Shown here in pieces: positions 1-8,133 of a stretch of 64,000 bases of DNA. The DNA is from Acetobacter nitrogenifigens DSM 23921 = NBRC 105050. GTDB lineage: Bacteria > Pseudomonadota > Alphaproteobacteria > Acetobacterales > Acetobacteraceae. Where the stretch lies: NCBI RefSeq assembly GCF_000429165.1, contig NZ_AUBI01000001.1:248001-312000 (forward strand), read 5' to 3'. A program made the translations under genes and the position numbers. Every line of letters starts with the position of its first letter. Position 1 is the stretch's first letter. A model generated the notes under the pieces. The model made no database searches. It worked only from the letters and a program-made list of their open reading frames with translations, and was not told the origin of the DNA.

Positions 1-5
1 ACGCC

Positions 6-584
6 ATGACCGCTCCCGCCCCTTTTCGTTGCCGATGGGCGGAAACGAACGACCTTCTGCGCGTCTACCACGATGAGGAGTGGGGCGAGCCCGTGCGAGA
101 CAGCCGGGAGCTTTGGGAAACCCTCATGCTCGAAGGGTTTCAGGCTGGGCTGTCATGGCTGATCGTGCTTCGCCGTCGGGAAACCCTGCGCGCGGCCTTT
201 CGTGGTTTCGATCCAGAGATCGTAGCGCGCTTCGGGCCTGAGGATGTCGAACGCCTGATGGGGGATCCCGGAGTCATCCGCGCGCGGGCGAAGATAGAGG
301 CCGCGATCGGCAACGCGCAGGCCTATCTCGCCATGCGCGAGAAGGGCGAGGATTTCGCCGCCTTCACATGGGGCATGGTTCCCGACGCGCCGATTATAAA
401 CAGGACAGGAGCCGTCCTCGCCCAGTCGCCCGCGTCCGTGGCTATGTCGAAGGCGTTGAAAGCGCGCGGCTTTCGCTTCGTCGGTCCGGTCGTTGTCTAT
501 GCGTGGATGCAGGCCGTGGGCATGGTGGACGACCACGACCCGAACTGCTTTCGCTGCGAAGCGAACCGCGTGAAGCACGACTGA
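6..584 (+). CDS. tag: DNA-3-methyladenine glycosylase I
   Basis: A 192-residue base-excision repair glycosylase that removes 3-methyladenine from alkylated DNA in the cytoplasm. The N-terminal FRCRWAETNDLLRVYHDEEWG carries the Cys and His that bind structural zinc in the Tag family. LEGFQAGLSW holds the conserved Glu and base-pocket aromatics, and the C-terminal DDHDPNCFRC supplies the remaining His/Cys ligands. Length matches the family (about 187-195 residues), so the gene is complete, with its ATG only six bases into the window. Its upstream context is not visible. Confidence 0.95.
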   Translation: MTAPAPFRCRWAETNDLLRVYHDEEWGEPVRDSRELWETLMLEGFQAGLSWLIVLRRRETLRAAFRGFDPEIVARFGPEDVERLMGDPGVIRARAKIEAAIGNAQAYLAMREKGEDFAAFTWGMVPDAPIINRTGAVLAQSPASVAMSKALKARGFRFVGPVVVYAWMQAVGMVDDHDPNCFRCEANRVKHD

Positions 585-747
585 GCGAATTTTTTCGAAA
601 CTATTGCGACCTTACCTGGATTGTCAGTTCCATAATCCGCCCCAACAAAGCGTTCACCAGAACAGTTTGAGCTACGCTCCGGGCCGCGTACAAATCAGGC
701 GCGCGGGAAAACATGGCGTGCGCCAGCGCGACCCCGAACGAGCCGTG

Positions 748-2166
748 TCATCCATACTGCATGACGACCATCCATCCGCTCCCTCCATCACCGCCATTCT
801 GGTAGGTCGTACCCGGAGACACACAAGCGCCAGAGCCGCCAGAGCCCAATTCACCCGCGTTACCGGTCTGACCCGCTCCAGCTTCCTCTCCGCCACTGTA
901 GGGCGAACGGCTGCCTCCCATGCCGCCATAACCGAAGAAATAATTTTCGGAGATGCCGACAGCGAGCCCCGACTGCCCACCCTCCCCCTTGGAGGATACG
1001 ATGACAGTGACGCCTGACGTCGTAACCACCTGCGGGTTTCCACCTACGCCTGCGCCGCCTATCACCGCCTCTCCGGTTCCTGTGCCAATCACGCCACCAA
1101 AACCGCCGCCTAGTGTGACGAAGCTGCCTATGGACGAAGGGCCGCCACTGTTGCCGCTCATCGCGCCCGCAGAAGACTGGCCGCCCCGACCACCGCAACC
1201 AAGCGACACGGTCAGCGGGAACGAGACAAGCGACGGATCGATCGCCAGTAGAGCGTAAGCGCCCGCGCCACCGCCACCGCCGATACCCGCCTGCGTAGCA
1301 GTACAGGTCGGACAACCGCCGCCCCCGCCGCCGCCTGCCGACATAGCGATAATGGCCGTCTTGCAGCGGGGCTGAACGCTGAGCGAAAATGTATTCGCAC
1401 CGCCCGCCGTCGCGGCCGGCCCGACATACGACTGAATGCTCAAAAGATTTCCCGAAGCCCAGGACCCGACGAAGGCGGTCGTGGCCAGTAATGTCGACTG
1501 ATCGCCCGCGGCTGGCGTCGGCGCACGCGGCGAACCGATGAACAACGGTGAGTCCTTCGGCGCCAACTGCGGAATGGTTGGGTAAAACAGCGCACTATTG
1601 GCCAGAGAAATCATGGACTGCGTTACCGCAGTCGCATTCGCGGGCAGCGCGACGCTCCAGATCAGAATGCCGCCATCAGTTGGAGGCGCCGTCGTAAGCT
1701 CCAGCGTAGCGACCGCCGCCCTGATCGTCGCCTGTGAAGCCCCGTCTCCATTCGACCCCGCGAGCGTCAGACTGTCGTCCGACGCATCGACATAACGCAG
1801 CAAGGTTGCATTTGTATCTGCAGATGACAGAACAGCAGAAATATAAAACGTCTGGGCTGCATTCGTGGCGCTGAGAGTGAAGGAGGCTCCTGAACTCACA
1901 TATTGCCGGACAATCTGCGCGCTGTCCGCCGCAAGAGATCCATATGCATCGGCGTCAACAACGGCGGCGTCGTTGATGTGTCCATTTGCAACAGTCACGA
2001 CAAGGTCCTGCCCGTTGCATGTCGCGGCAAACCCCACAGCAACAGGCCCCGCCGTTCCGATTGTCGCGCCAAGCGCGTTTCCTATGGCAATCTCGACGTT
2101 ACGCTGAGCCGTAAGCGTATCAGTATCGGATATCACCTGACCTGGATAAACGATTACGCGATCCAT
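748..2166 (-). CDS. Glycine-rich phage tail-fibre-like protein
   Basis: About 472 residues from the chosen ATG (MDRVIVYPGQ). An in-frame ATG at 2226 would add 20 residues that look untranslated. The N-terminal part (VIVYPGQVISDTDTL, NVEIAIGNALGA) resembles proteins that attach to phage baseplates or tails. The middle is Ser/Thr/Ala-rich. From about residue 270 it becomes a glycine-rich tip with poly-Gly runs and paired Cys (GGGCPTCTATQ), ending in WMVVMQYG. Glycine-rich tips of this sort occur in phage tail fibres and adhesins. No lysis, capsid or terminase gene is nearby, so it is a solitary gene, possibly a prophage remnant or a moron. The function is inferred only from composition and end motifs. 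Confidence 0.6.
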   Translation of the reverse strand: MDRVIVYPGQVISDTDTLTAQRNVEIAIGNALGATIGTAGPVAVGFAATCNGQDLVVTVANGHINDAAVVDADAYGSLAADSAQIVRQYVSSGASFTLSATNAAQTFYISAVLSSADTNATLLRYVDASDDSLTLAGSNGDGASQATIRAAVATLELTTAPPTDGGILIWSVALPANATAVTQSMISLANSALFYPTIPQLAPKDSPLFIGSPRAPTPAAGDQSTLLATTAFVGSWASGNLLSIQSYVGPAATAGGANTFSLSVQPRCKTAIIAMSAGGGGGGGCPTCTATQAGIGGGGGAGAYALLAIDPSLVSFPLTVSLGCGGRGGQSSAGAMSGNSGGPSSIGSFVTLGGGFGGVIGTGTGEAVIGGAGVGGNPQVVTTSGVTVIVSSKGEGGQSGLAVGISENYFFGYGGMGGSRSPYSGGEEAGAGQTGNAGELGSGGSGACVSPGTTYQNGGDGGSGWMVVMQYG

Positions 2167-2259
2167 GATATTTTTGAATCCACTCTGAAAAGAAAATTTT
2201 ATGGAAACCGCGACCAAGACCAGCACAACCGGCCCCGCAGGAATTTTTAGAAATACTTA

Positions 2260-2460
2260 TCAGCAATACAGAGGGAGGTTTTTGAAATATTTTTCGGCCT
2301 GGGCAATTTCGATCAACGTCCTGTCCCCGAACTTGACCGCCGAAATTTTACCTTCCGCGAGCAATTTGTAGCAAGACGTTCTACCGACGCCGAACATTTC
2401 ACAAAATTGCTTAACAGAACAATATTTTTTACCAATGTTACCAGAAATAGCTTCAATCAT
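2260..2460 (-). CDS. Small helix-turn-helix DNA-binding protein (excisionase/AlpA type)
   Basis: A 66-residue protein with one winged-helix/MerR-like HTH: YCSVKQFCEMFGVGRTSCYKLL followed by GKISAVKFGDRTLIE. This is the layout of the HTH_17/excisionase (Xis, AlpA) family. Such proteins steer prophage excision or activate neighbouring phage or island genes. It lies just upstream of the glycine-rich tail-fibre-like gene on the same strand, so the two probably form a small mobile or ex-prophage module. The DNA around it is noticeably AT-richer than the flanking core genes. No integrase is present. Confidence 0.75.
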   Translation of the reverse strand: MIEAISGNIGKKYCSVKQFCEMFGVGRTSCYKLLAEGKISAVKFGDRTLIEIAQAEKYFKNLPLYC

Positions 2461-2832
2461 CTGAATACTTCCGACGGAATAAAGCGGCTACTACAGACTT
2501 CCGGTCGTCCCAAGTTCCGCATACATGTTGCTGACGCTCAGGCAGCGATCATTTTAGAAAAAATTGACCATGCCCGAAGCGGCCAAAAGCGACCGCTCCT
2601 GCATATTGAACGTCCCTAACGAACAAAGATGAAAAAACGTTCGATAACGGACAATGCCGGAGACATCCGATCACGCAACCGCTGGTGCGCGGTCCATTCC
2701 TGCTCATGAAAGAAGCCAGCGCCCCCTCACCCGAGCATCAGAAAAGTCGCAGCGACTTTACGCTGCTTCCAACCCGGTATCGTCGGATGATCAGGAAAAT
2801 CGCGCAGAACGCCCGGAAGTCCGGAAACTCAT
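2461..2832. other. Intergenic stretch without a supported gene
   Basis: 372 bases between the HTH gene and the end of pqqE. Short open frames exist on the plus strand, but they lack family resemblance and a convincing ribosome-binding site. The part next to the HTH gene is AT-rich. No clear terminator or repeat was seen. Confidence 0.5.
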
Positions 2833-3930
2833 TTATTGTGTTTTATGATTACTCATACGGCGATAAGTCAGCGGCGCATCGGCGCTCTCGGCGATCGCGG
2901 CGTCGATCCGACTTCTGTCAGGTGAACGGCGACAAACCGGGTCGGTGGCGCCTGCGTCTCCCAGCAACGCAAGAGCCTGACACCGGCAACCGCCCCAATC
3001 TTCCTCCCGCCGGTCGCACGCGCGGCACGGCTCCGGCATCCAGTCTACGCCGCGAAAGCGGTTGAACAGATCTGACTTTGTCCAGATGGATTCGAGACCG
3101 TCCTCAAGAACCGTTGGGAAGCTGACGCCCGGAATGGTCTCCGCGGCATGACAGGGCAGCACCCGACCAGATGGGCTGATGTTGATAAAGCGCCGCCCCC
3201 ACCCCCCCATGCACGGCTTGGGCTCGTCCGCATAATAATCGGGCGTGACGAAGTCGATCGCCATCTCCGCGCCGAAGCGCGCTCGCGCGGCGGCGACGTC
3301 CCTTTCGCTCTGCTCAAGTTGAGCCCGCGTTGGCAGGAGCGTCGCACGATTCTTCAAGCCCCAGCCGTAATACTGCGTGTGAGCGATCTCTACCCGACGC
3401 GCGCCCAATTCCTCCGCCAGATCGAACATCTGCGGAATACGCTCCACATTCAGACGGTGAACCACAAAATTCAACGTCAGCGGCACACCCTGCGCGACAA
3501 TCACCCGCGCCGCCTCCAACTTCCGCGCCTGCGCGTTTTTCATGCCGCCAATCAGATCCGCGCCTTCGGGCGTGACGTCCTGAAATGAAAGCTGAACATG
3601 ATCCACGCCAGCATCGACCAGCGGAATGAAAGACGCCTCATCCAGAAGAATACCTGACGTGATCAGGTTCACATACAGACCTGCTTTCGCAGCTCTTCGC
3701 ACCAGTTCCGGAAGATCCTTGCGCGCCATTGGCTCGCCACCGGAAAAATGCGCCTGAAGAACACCAAGATCCGCCGCTTCGTCCAGAACACGCATCCACA
3801 CGTCCGTCGGAAGCTCGTTTCTGACGTTTTCAAGCGCGAGCGGATTGGAGCAATATGGACACTGAAGCGGGCAACGATGCGTCAACTCCGCCAGAAGGCT
3901 CATAGGAAACGGAATTGTCATGATTTGCAC
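2833..3930 (-). CDS. pqqE: PqqA peptide cyclase (radical SAM)
   Basis: A 365-residue radical-SAM SPASM enzyme that forms the carbon-carbon bond between the Glu and Tyr side chains of the PqqA peptide, the first step of PQQ synthesis. The CxxxCxxC cluster motif is C20-C24-C27 (CPLQCPYC), followed by the SAM-contacting FSGGEP. The C-terminal SPASM region has the expected cysteines (CMGGWG, LPCHAAE, CRACDRREEDWGGCRC). It overlaps the end of pqqD by 13 bases, so the two are co-translated. The start could also be M4 or M10. It ends the pqqABCDE operon. Confidence 0.97.
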   Translation of the reverse strand: MQIMTIPFPMSLLAELTHRCPLQCPYCSNPLALENVRNELPTDVWMRVLDEAADLGVLQAHFSGGEPMARKDLPELVRRAAKAGLYVNLITSGILLDEASFIPLVDAGVDHVQLSFQDVTPEGADLIGGMKNAQARKLEAARVIVAQGVPLTLNFVVHRLNVERIPQMFDLAEELGARRVEIAHTQYYGWGLKNRATLLPTRAQLEQSERDVAAARARFGAEMAIDFVTPDYYADEPKPCMGGWGRRFINISPSGRVLPCHAAETIPGVSFPTVLEDGLESIWTKSDLFNRFRGVDWMPEPCRACDRREEDWGGCRCQALALLGDAGATDPVCRRSPDRSRIDAAIAESADAPLTYRRMSNHKTQ

Positions 3931-4205
3931 ACGAGAATCTGACGCGCCGCCAAATCCTCAACCATGTCGATGACATCACGAGCAATCAGATCCCGAGGCG
4001 CATCGTAATCCGACGCCAGAGCGTCAATGATTGCAGCCAGCGTTGCGTTTCCGTCAACACGCTGAAGAATGGAGGCAGCGACAGGGTCGACAATGAAAGC
4101 ACGCTCCGGCGCCTGCACAATCCACTGGTCACGAACCCTGTCGCGCTGCAAACGAACGCCCCGCAGAAAACCGGGAACTCTGGCCTCGAGGTCAGCGCTC
4201 ATCAT
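3918..4205 (-). CDS. pqqD: PQQ biosynthesis peptide chaperone
   Basis: A 95-residue RiPP recognition element protein. It binds the PqqA peptide and delivers it to PqqE. The RLQRDRVRDQWIVQAPERAF segment and the helical C-terminus (AAIIDALASDYDAPRDLIARDVIDMVEDL) match the winged-helix PqqD fold, and length is typical. It sits between pqqC (6-base gap) and pqqE (overlapping), the normal order of the operon. Confidence 0.95.
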   Translation of the reverse strand: MMSADLEARVPGFLRGVRLQRDRVRDQWIVQAPERAFIVDPVAASILQRVDGNATLAAIIDALASDYDAPRDLIARDVIDMVEDLAARQILVCKS

Positions 4206-4211
4206 GTAGAT

Positions 4212-4949
4212 TTACCCTGCGCGCGGCGCGAATGCGCCGGGCGGAACAAAGCCGGGCGCCACATATGCATAATCCAGAGCGTCCAGCATCGACCACAGCA
4301 CGCCGCACTTGAAGCGCAACGCGTCCATTACCGCCTGCTGCCGTTCCACCGTACGGGCATGCTCCTTCACATAGAAAAGCGCGAAGTCAGAATCACGTGG
4401 CGCCTGCGTAAGACGCGGCGTGAAATAGGCGAGCGTTTCCTCCGTGATGAAGCTATAATTTCGCAACATTCCCGATACACGTTCGCTGATGATGTTCGGC
4501 GAAAAAAGTTCGGTAAGAGACGACGCAATCGCCTCGAGTATGGAGCGTTCTCCGACGAAATGGACGTAGGCGTCGACGGCGAAGCGCGTGCCCGGCAAAA
4601 GACCGTCCAGCGATTCAACATAGTCCCTGTCCAACCCCAACCCGTCGGTCAGACGCAGCCAGCGCGCGACGCCGCCCGTGCCGGGCTCCGTGCCGTCGTG
4701 ATCCTCGATGCGGCGGCGCCACTCCCGCCGCAGTTCCGCAGTCGGCAACCGGGCAAGCAACGTGGCGTCCTTGGCCGGAATACGGGCCTGATAATAGTAC
4801 CGGTTAAGCGCCCAGGCTTGCACCTGCGCCTTGCTCAGCCTGCCGTCATGCAACGCGCGGTGAAACGGATGCAGGTTGTGATAGCGTTCGGCGCCGATGG
4901 CGCGAAGAGCCGTCTCGAGTTCGTCCGGGGTCAGAAGCCTGTCGCTCAC
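4212..4949 (-). CDS. pqqC: Pyrroloquinoline-quinone synthase
   Basis: A 245-residue cofactor-free oxidase of the haem-oxygenase-like fold. It performs the final ring closure and eight-electron oxidation to PQQ. Diagnostic stretches are YHNLHPFHRALHDGRLSKAQ, NRYYYQARIPAKDA and FTPRLTQAPRDSDFALFYVKEHA, which hold the His/Tyr/Arg active-site residues of the family. It overlaps pqqB by four bases (ATGA), indicating translational coupling. Confidence 0.97.
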   Translation of the reverse strand: MSDRLLTPDELETALRAIGAERYHNLHPFHRALHDGRLSKAQVQAWALNRYYYQARIPAKDATLLARLPTAELRREWRRRIEDHDGTEPGTGGVARWLRLTDGLGLDRDYVESLDGLLPGTRFAVDAYVHFVGERSILEAIASSLTELFSPNIISERVSGMLRNYSFITEETLAYFTPRLTQAPRDSDFALFYVKEHARTVERQQAVMDALRFKCGVLWSMLDALDYAYVAPGFVPPGAFAPRAG

Positions 4950-5848
4950 AACTCGATCCTCATGCCATCAAAAGCCACGTCCCAGCCATCACTTTCCACT
5001 CGCGCCCGTTCGGGGGAGTCCGCCAGCAGGATGGGATTCGAATTATTGATGTGGATAAAGACCTTGTGTTTCACATCAAGATCTCTGAACGCGGCGATCA
5101 CGCCATCCTGTCCGCTCACCGACATATGTCCCATACGGCGCCCCGTCTTCTGCCCCAGACCGGCGCGGATCATTTCGTCATCCTGCCAAAGCGTGCCATC
5201 GAACATCACAAGGTCCGCGCCCTTGACCCTCTCTCGAAGCGCATCGGTCATGCGCGCACAGCCCGGTATATAAAACGCTCGGACATCTCCATCAGTGATT
5301 TCCAGCCCGGTCGTCTCGCCATTTTCAACCACGGCCGCCGGATCTTCGCCCTTTTCCGCATAGAGCGGCACTTTCCCCGGCGCCGCGAACAGGCGAACTT
5401 CAAGAGTCTGCAACGTCAATGGCTCGTCGAGCGCCACGGCATGCCGACCTACGATCTCCCGGTTTAACGCTTCAAAAATGGGGTTTGCGTCGATCTGTTC
5501 AAGAACCTGGGCCGTCGCGAACAGATCAAACGGTTCGCGCTCACGGAGCGTCAACAACCCTGCAATAGTGTCGACCTCCGCGCCAGTCAGGACGACGCTG
5601 GCGATAGGTGTCGACCGCAACCCATGCTTCGGCTGCAACTCCCGCGTCGCGCCGATCTGTTGCCGGATATCAGGAGACGCGTTCACCACATGCCATCGCT
5701 CTCCGTCGCCGGAAAAGGCGATCGAGGCCTGCGTTCTGGCCGATGCGGCAGGGTCGCCCTCCCGTGCGCGGTTACAGGCGGAAGCGTTGGAGTTCCACTG
5801 GGGAAAGCCGCCTCCAGCGGCAGCGCCGAGCACAATCACTTTGAGCAT
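4946..5848 (-). CDS. pqqB: PQQ biosynthesis metallo-hydrolase PqqB
   Basis: A 300-residue metallo-beta-lactamase-fold protein that acts late in PQQ synthesis, reported as an iron-dependent hydroxylase of the Tyr-derived intermediate. The N-terminus VIVLGAAAGGGFPQWN with a following Cys is the family signature. MGHMSVSGQDG and KVFIHINNSNPILL occupy the usual metal-site positions. It starts 78 bases downstream of pqqA across a strong hairpin, which probably lowers its expression relative to pqqA. Confidence 0.97.
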   Translation of the reverse strand: MLKVIVLGAAAGGGFPQWNSNASACNRAREGDPAASARTQASIAFSGDGERWHVVNASPDIRQQIGATRELQPKHGLRSTPIASVVLTGAEVDTIAGLLTLREREPFDLFATAQVLEQIDANPIFEALNREIVGRHAVALDEPLTLQTLEVRLFAAPGKVPLYAEKGEDPAAVVENGETTGLEITDGDVRAFYIPGCARMTDALRERVKGADLVMFDGTLWQDDEMIRAGLGQKTGRRMGHMSVSGQDGVIAAFRDLDVKHKVFIHINNSNPILLADSPERARVESDGWDVAFDGMRIEL

Positions 5849-5867
5849 GTCGGTGGCTATAAACGTA

Positions 5868-5900
5868 AAACGCCGTCAGCGCGAGGCGCCGACGGCGTTT
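5868..5900 (-). terminator. Hairpin between pqqA and pqqB (attenuator or processing site)
   Basis: A perfect 10-base inverted repeat (AAACGCCGTC / GACGGCGTTT) with a 13-base GC-rich loop that can pair further. It lies wholly between the pqqA stop and the pqqB start. Only a short U-rich stretch follows in the transcribed direction, so partial termination or 3'-end protection of a short pqqA mRNA is more likely than a complete stop. Confidence 0.7.
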
Positions 5901-5926
5901 CAACCATTGAACGCTATGTTCTGGTC

Positions 5927-6007
5927 TTACTTCTTCTGACCGCAAACATAGCTGTTGATCTCCGCGCCCAGGGGCACTTCGGTGATCTTCGGTGTGTTCC
6001 ATGCCAT
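5927..6007 (-). CDS. pqqA: PQQ precursor peptide PqqA
   Basis: A 26-residue ribosomal peptide beginning MAWNTPKITEVPLGAE and ending NSYVCGQKK. It contains the invariant Glu16 and Tyr20 (E-x3-Y) that are cross-linked and excised to become PQQ. An AAGGAG ribosome-binding site lies 8-9 bases before the ATG. It is first in the pqqABCDE operon. PQQ serves periplasmic glucose, alcohol and polyol dehydrogenases typical of acetic acid bacteria. Confidence 0.97.
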   Translation of the reverse strand: MAWNTPKITEVPLGAEINSYVCGQKK

Positions 6008-6071
6008 AGCTGTGATTCTCCTTCGAAGTTAGACTCCCATGAACTATATGCCGCCATCTTTCGATATGGCG

Positions 6072-6085
6072 TCACGAAGTCGTGA
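6072..6085. promoter_or_regulatory. Palindrome upstream of pqqA
   Basis: TCACGA-AG-TCGTGA is a perfect 6-base inverted repeat centred about 70 bases upstream of the pqqA ATG, in the divergent pqqA/pepP intergenic region. A TATAGT hexamer lies between it and pqqA. The spacing suits an upstream activator or repressor site, but no regulator can be named. Confidence 0.35.
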
Positions 6086-6253
6086 ACCCTATCGAATACC
6101 GCTGTCCCGCCTTCAACGACACGCAACGCTCTCGGCGACAAGACGACCGCTTGTGGCGCATCGCCACGCCTCTCCCCCTTGTTCTAAGGTCTTGTCACGG
6201 GGCGCCTCCGCGCCCGACTCTCGTTTTGCCGCACCAGGAGTTGACCTGCCGCC

Positions 6254-8059
6254 ATGCCCGACGCTTCACCGGCCCGAACAACCGAACTCGCCCGTCGGCT
6301 CGCCGCATTGCGAGCCCTTATTGCCGAGGAGGGGCTCGACGGGCTGATCGTCCCAAGAAGCGACGAGTATCTGGGAGAATACGTGCCTGCCAGCGCCGAG
6401 CGCCTGGCGTGGATCAGCGGGTTTACCGGCAGCGCCGGAGTTGCGGCGATTCTGACGGATCGCGCCGCCGTTTTTTCTGATGGCCGCTACATCACCCAGA
6501 TGGATGAAGAGGTGGACGCCTCCTTGTGGGAAAAGCGGCACATCACGGAGACCCCGCCCCGCGAGTGGCTGTCCTCCCGGACTCAATCCGAGGTGCAGAC
6601 GCGGATAGGATATGATCCGCGCGTGATGAGCCGCGCCGCGCGCGACGCCTTGCAAAGCAGCCGCATCGAACTCGTCCCCACGTCCCGCAACCTGATCGAC
6701 GCTATCTGGTCCGACCGCCCGGCGGAACCGCTCTCGCCCGCCATTATCCAGTCGCTGGAATTCTCCGGAGTGGGCAGCGCCGAAAAGCGATCCGAACTGG
6801 CTGAGGCGCTTGCCGCCTCGGGGCACGATGTCACTGTCGTCAGCGACACGACATCTATTGCGTGGCTGCTCAACATCCGTGGCGCCGACGTGCCCAGCAC
6901 GCCCGTAACCCTTAGCACCGCGTTGCTTCACCGGGACGGACGGGTCGACCTGTTCATCGACGAGCGGAAGATCAGCCCGGAAATTCGACAGTGGCTTGGC
7001 AACGAGGTCGCCATCCGTGCACCGAATGAAATGGCCGAAGCGTTGTCCGGGCTATCCGGCAAGACGGTCGCTCTCGATCCCGCAGGAACGCCCGTCTGGT
7101 TCGAACAGACCCTCGCCGCGGCCGGAGCCAAAACTGTCGACGTTACCGACCCATGCGCACTGCCGCGTGCGCGCAAAAATCGAATCGAACAGCAAGGCGC
7201 ACGGACGGCGCACCTCCGCGACGCCGTGGCGGTCTGTCGTTTCCTTTATTGGCTCAAAAGCTCCGCCGTTGGCTCCACCGAGCTGGACGCCGCCGCCCGC
7301 CTGCAGGCTTTCCGCGCAGAAGCCCCGGAATATCGCGACGATTCTTTCACCGCGATCTCCGGCGTGGGGCCGAACGGCGCGATCATGCATTACCGGGTGA
7401 CGCCGGAGTCCAGTCGACCAATCGGCGCGGACATGGTCTATTTGATAGACAGCGGCGGACAGTATCCCGACGGCACGACCGACATCACGCGCACGGTCTG
7501 GACCGGCCCGAACGAGCCGCCAGCGGAGATCAAATCCTGCTTTACCCGCGTTCTGAAGGGTAACCTGCTGCTGGCGCGCGCCGTATTCCCTGTCGGAACC
7601 ACGGGACATGCGCTCGATTCGCTTGCGCGCTACGCATTGTGGCAGGCCAGACTCGATTTCGACCATGGAACCGGTCATGGCGTCGGCAGCTACCTTTCGG
7701 TTCACGAAGGACCACAGAGAATCGCAAAGGCGCCTAACGCCATCGCGCTGGCCCCGGGCATGATCGTCTCCAACGAGCCCGGATATTACCGGCCCGGCGC
7801 CTTCGGGATCAGACTCGAGACCCTGCTTCTGGTCTGCGAACCGGAGATCGGTCCGGACGGCAAAGCCTTTCTCTCATTCGAAACACTGACCCTCGCGCCC
7901 TTTGATCAGCGTCTGATCGACATCGACGTTCTTGGTGAGGAAGACGCCCGGATTCTCGACACGTATCACGCTCACGTCCTCGCGAGCGTTGGGCCGCTTC
8001 TACCGTCCGACGAGCGCTCGTGGCTCGCGCATGCCTGCTCCCCCATCAAGAGGAAGTGA
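6254..8059 (+). CDS. pepP: Xaa-Pro aminopeptidase (M24B)
   Basis: A 601-residue cytoplasmic metallopeptidase that removes an N-terminal residue preceding proline. It has the three-domain build (two creatinase-like N-terminal domains plus a C-terminal pita-bread domain) of the longer, eukaryote-like type, not the roughly 440-residue E. coli PepP. Metal ligands are visible: DSGGQYPDGTTDITRT (two Asp), FDHGTGHGVG (His), MIVSNEPGYY (Glu) and GIRLETL (Glu). The ATG at 6254 follows an AGGAG-type ribosome-binding site. It is divergent from pqqA. Confidence 0.92.
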   Translation: MPDASPARTTELARRLAALRALIAEEGLDGLIVPRSDEYLGEYVPASAERLAWISGFTGSAGVAAILTDRAAVFSDGRYITQMDEEVDASLWEKRHITETPPREWLSSRTQSEVQTRIGYDPRVMSRAARDALQSSRIELVPTSRNLIDAIWSDRPAEPLSPAIIQSLEFSGVGSAEKRSELAEALAASGHDVTVVSDTTSIAWLLNIRGADVPSTPVTLSTALLHRDGRVDLFIDERKISPEIRQWLGNEVAIRAPNEMAEALSGLSGKTVALDPAGTPVWFEQTLAAAGAKTVDVTDPCALPRARKNRIEQQGARTAHLRDAVAVCRFLYWLKSSAVGSTELDAAARLQAFRAEAPEYRDDSFTAISGVGPNGAIMHYRVTPESSRPIGADMVYLIDSGGQYPDGTTDITRTVWTGPNEPPAEIKSCFTRVLKGNLLLARAVFPVGTTGHALDSLARYALWQARLDFDHGTGHGVGSYLSVHEGPQRIAKAPNAIALAPGMIVSNEPGYYRPGAFGIRLETLLLVCEPEIGPDGKAFLSFETLTLAPFDQRLIDIDVLGEEDARILDTYHAHVLASVGPLLPSDERSWLAHACSPIKRK

Positions 8060-8133
8060 AAACACGCGATTGCGCATCGCGCTCCGACGCGATGCAAGGC
8101 AGAACAGGCGGCGGATGCAAGGGAGCTTCATAG

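Noticed and set aside
4359-5273. 304-codon plus-strand frame across pqqC/pqqB
   Set aside because: Antisense shadow of two certain genes.
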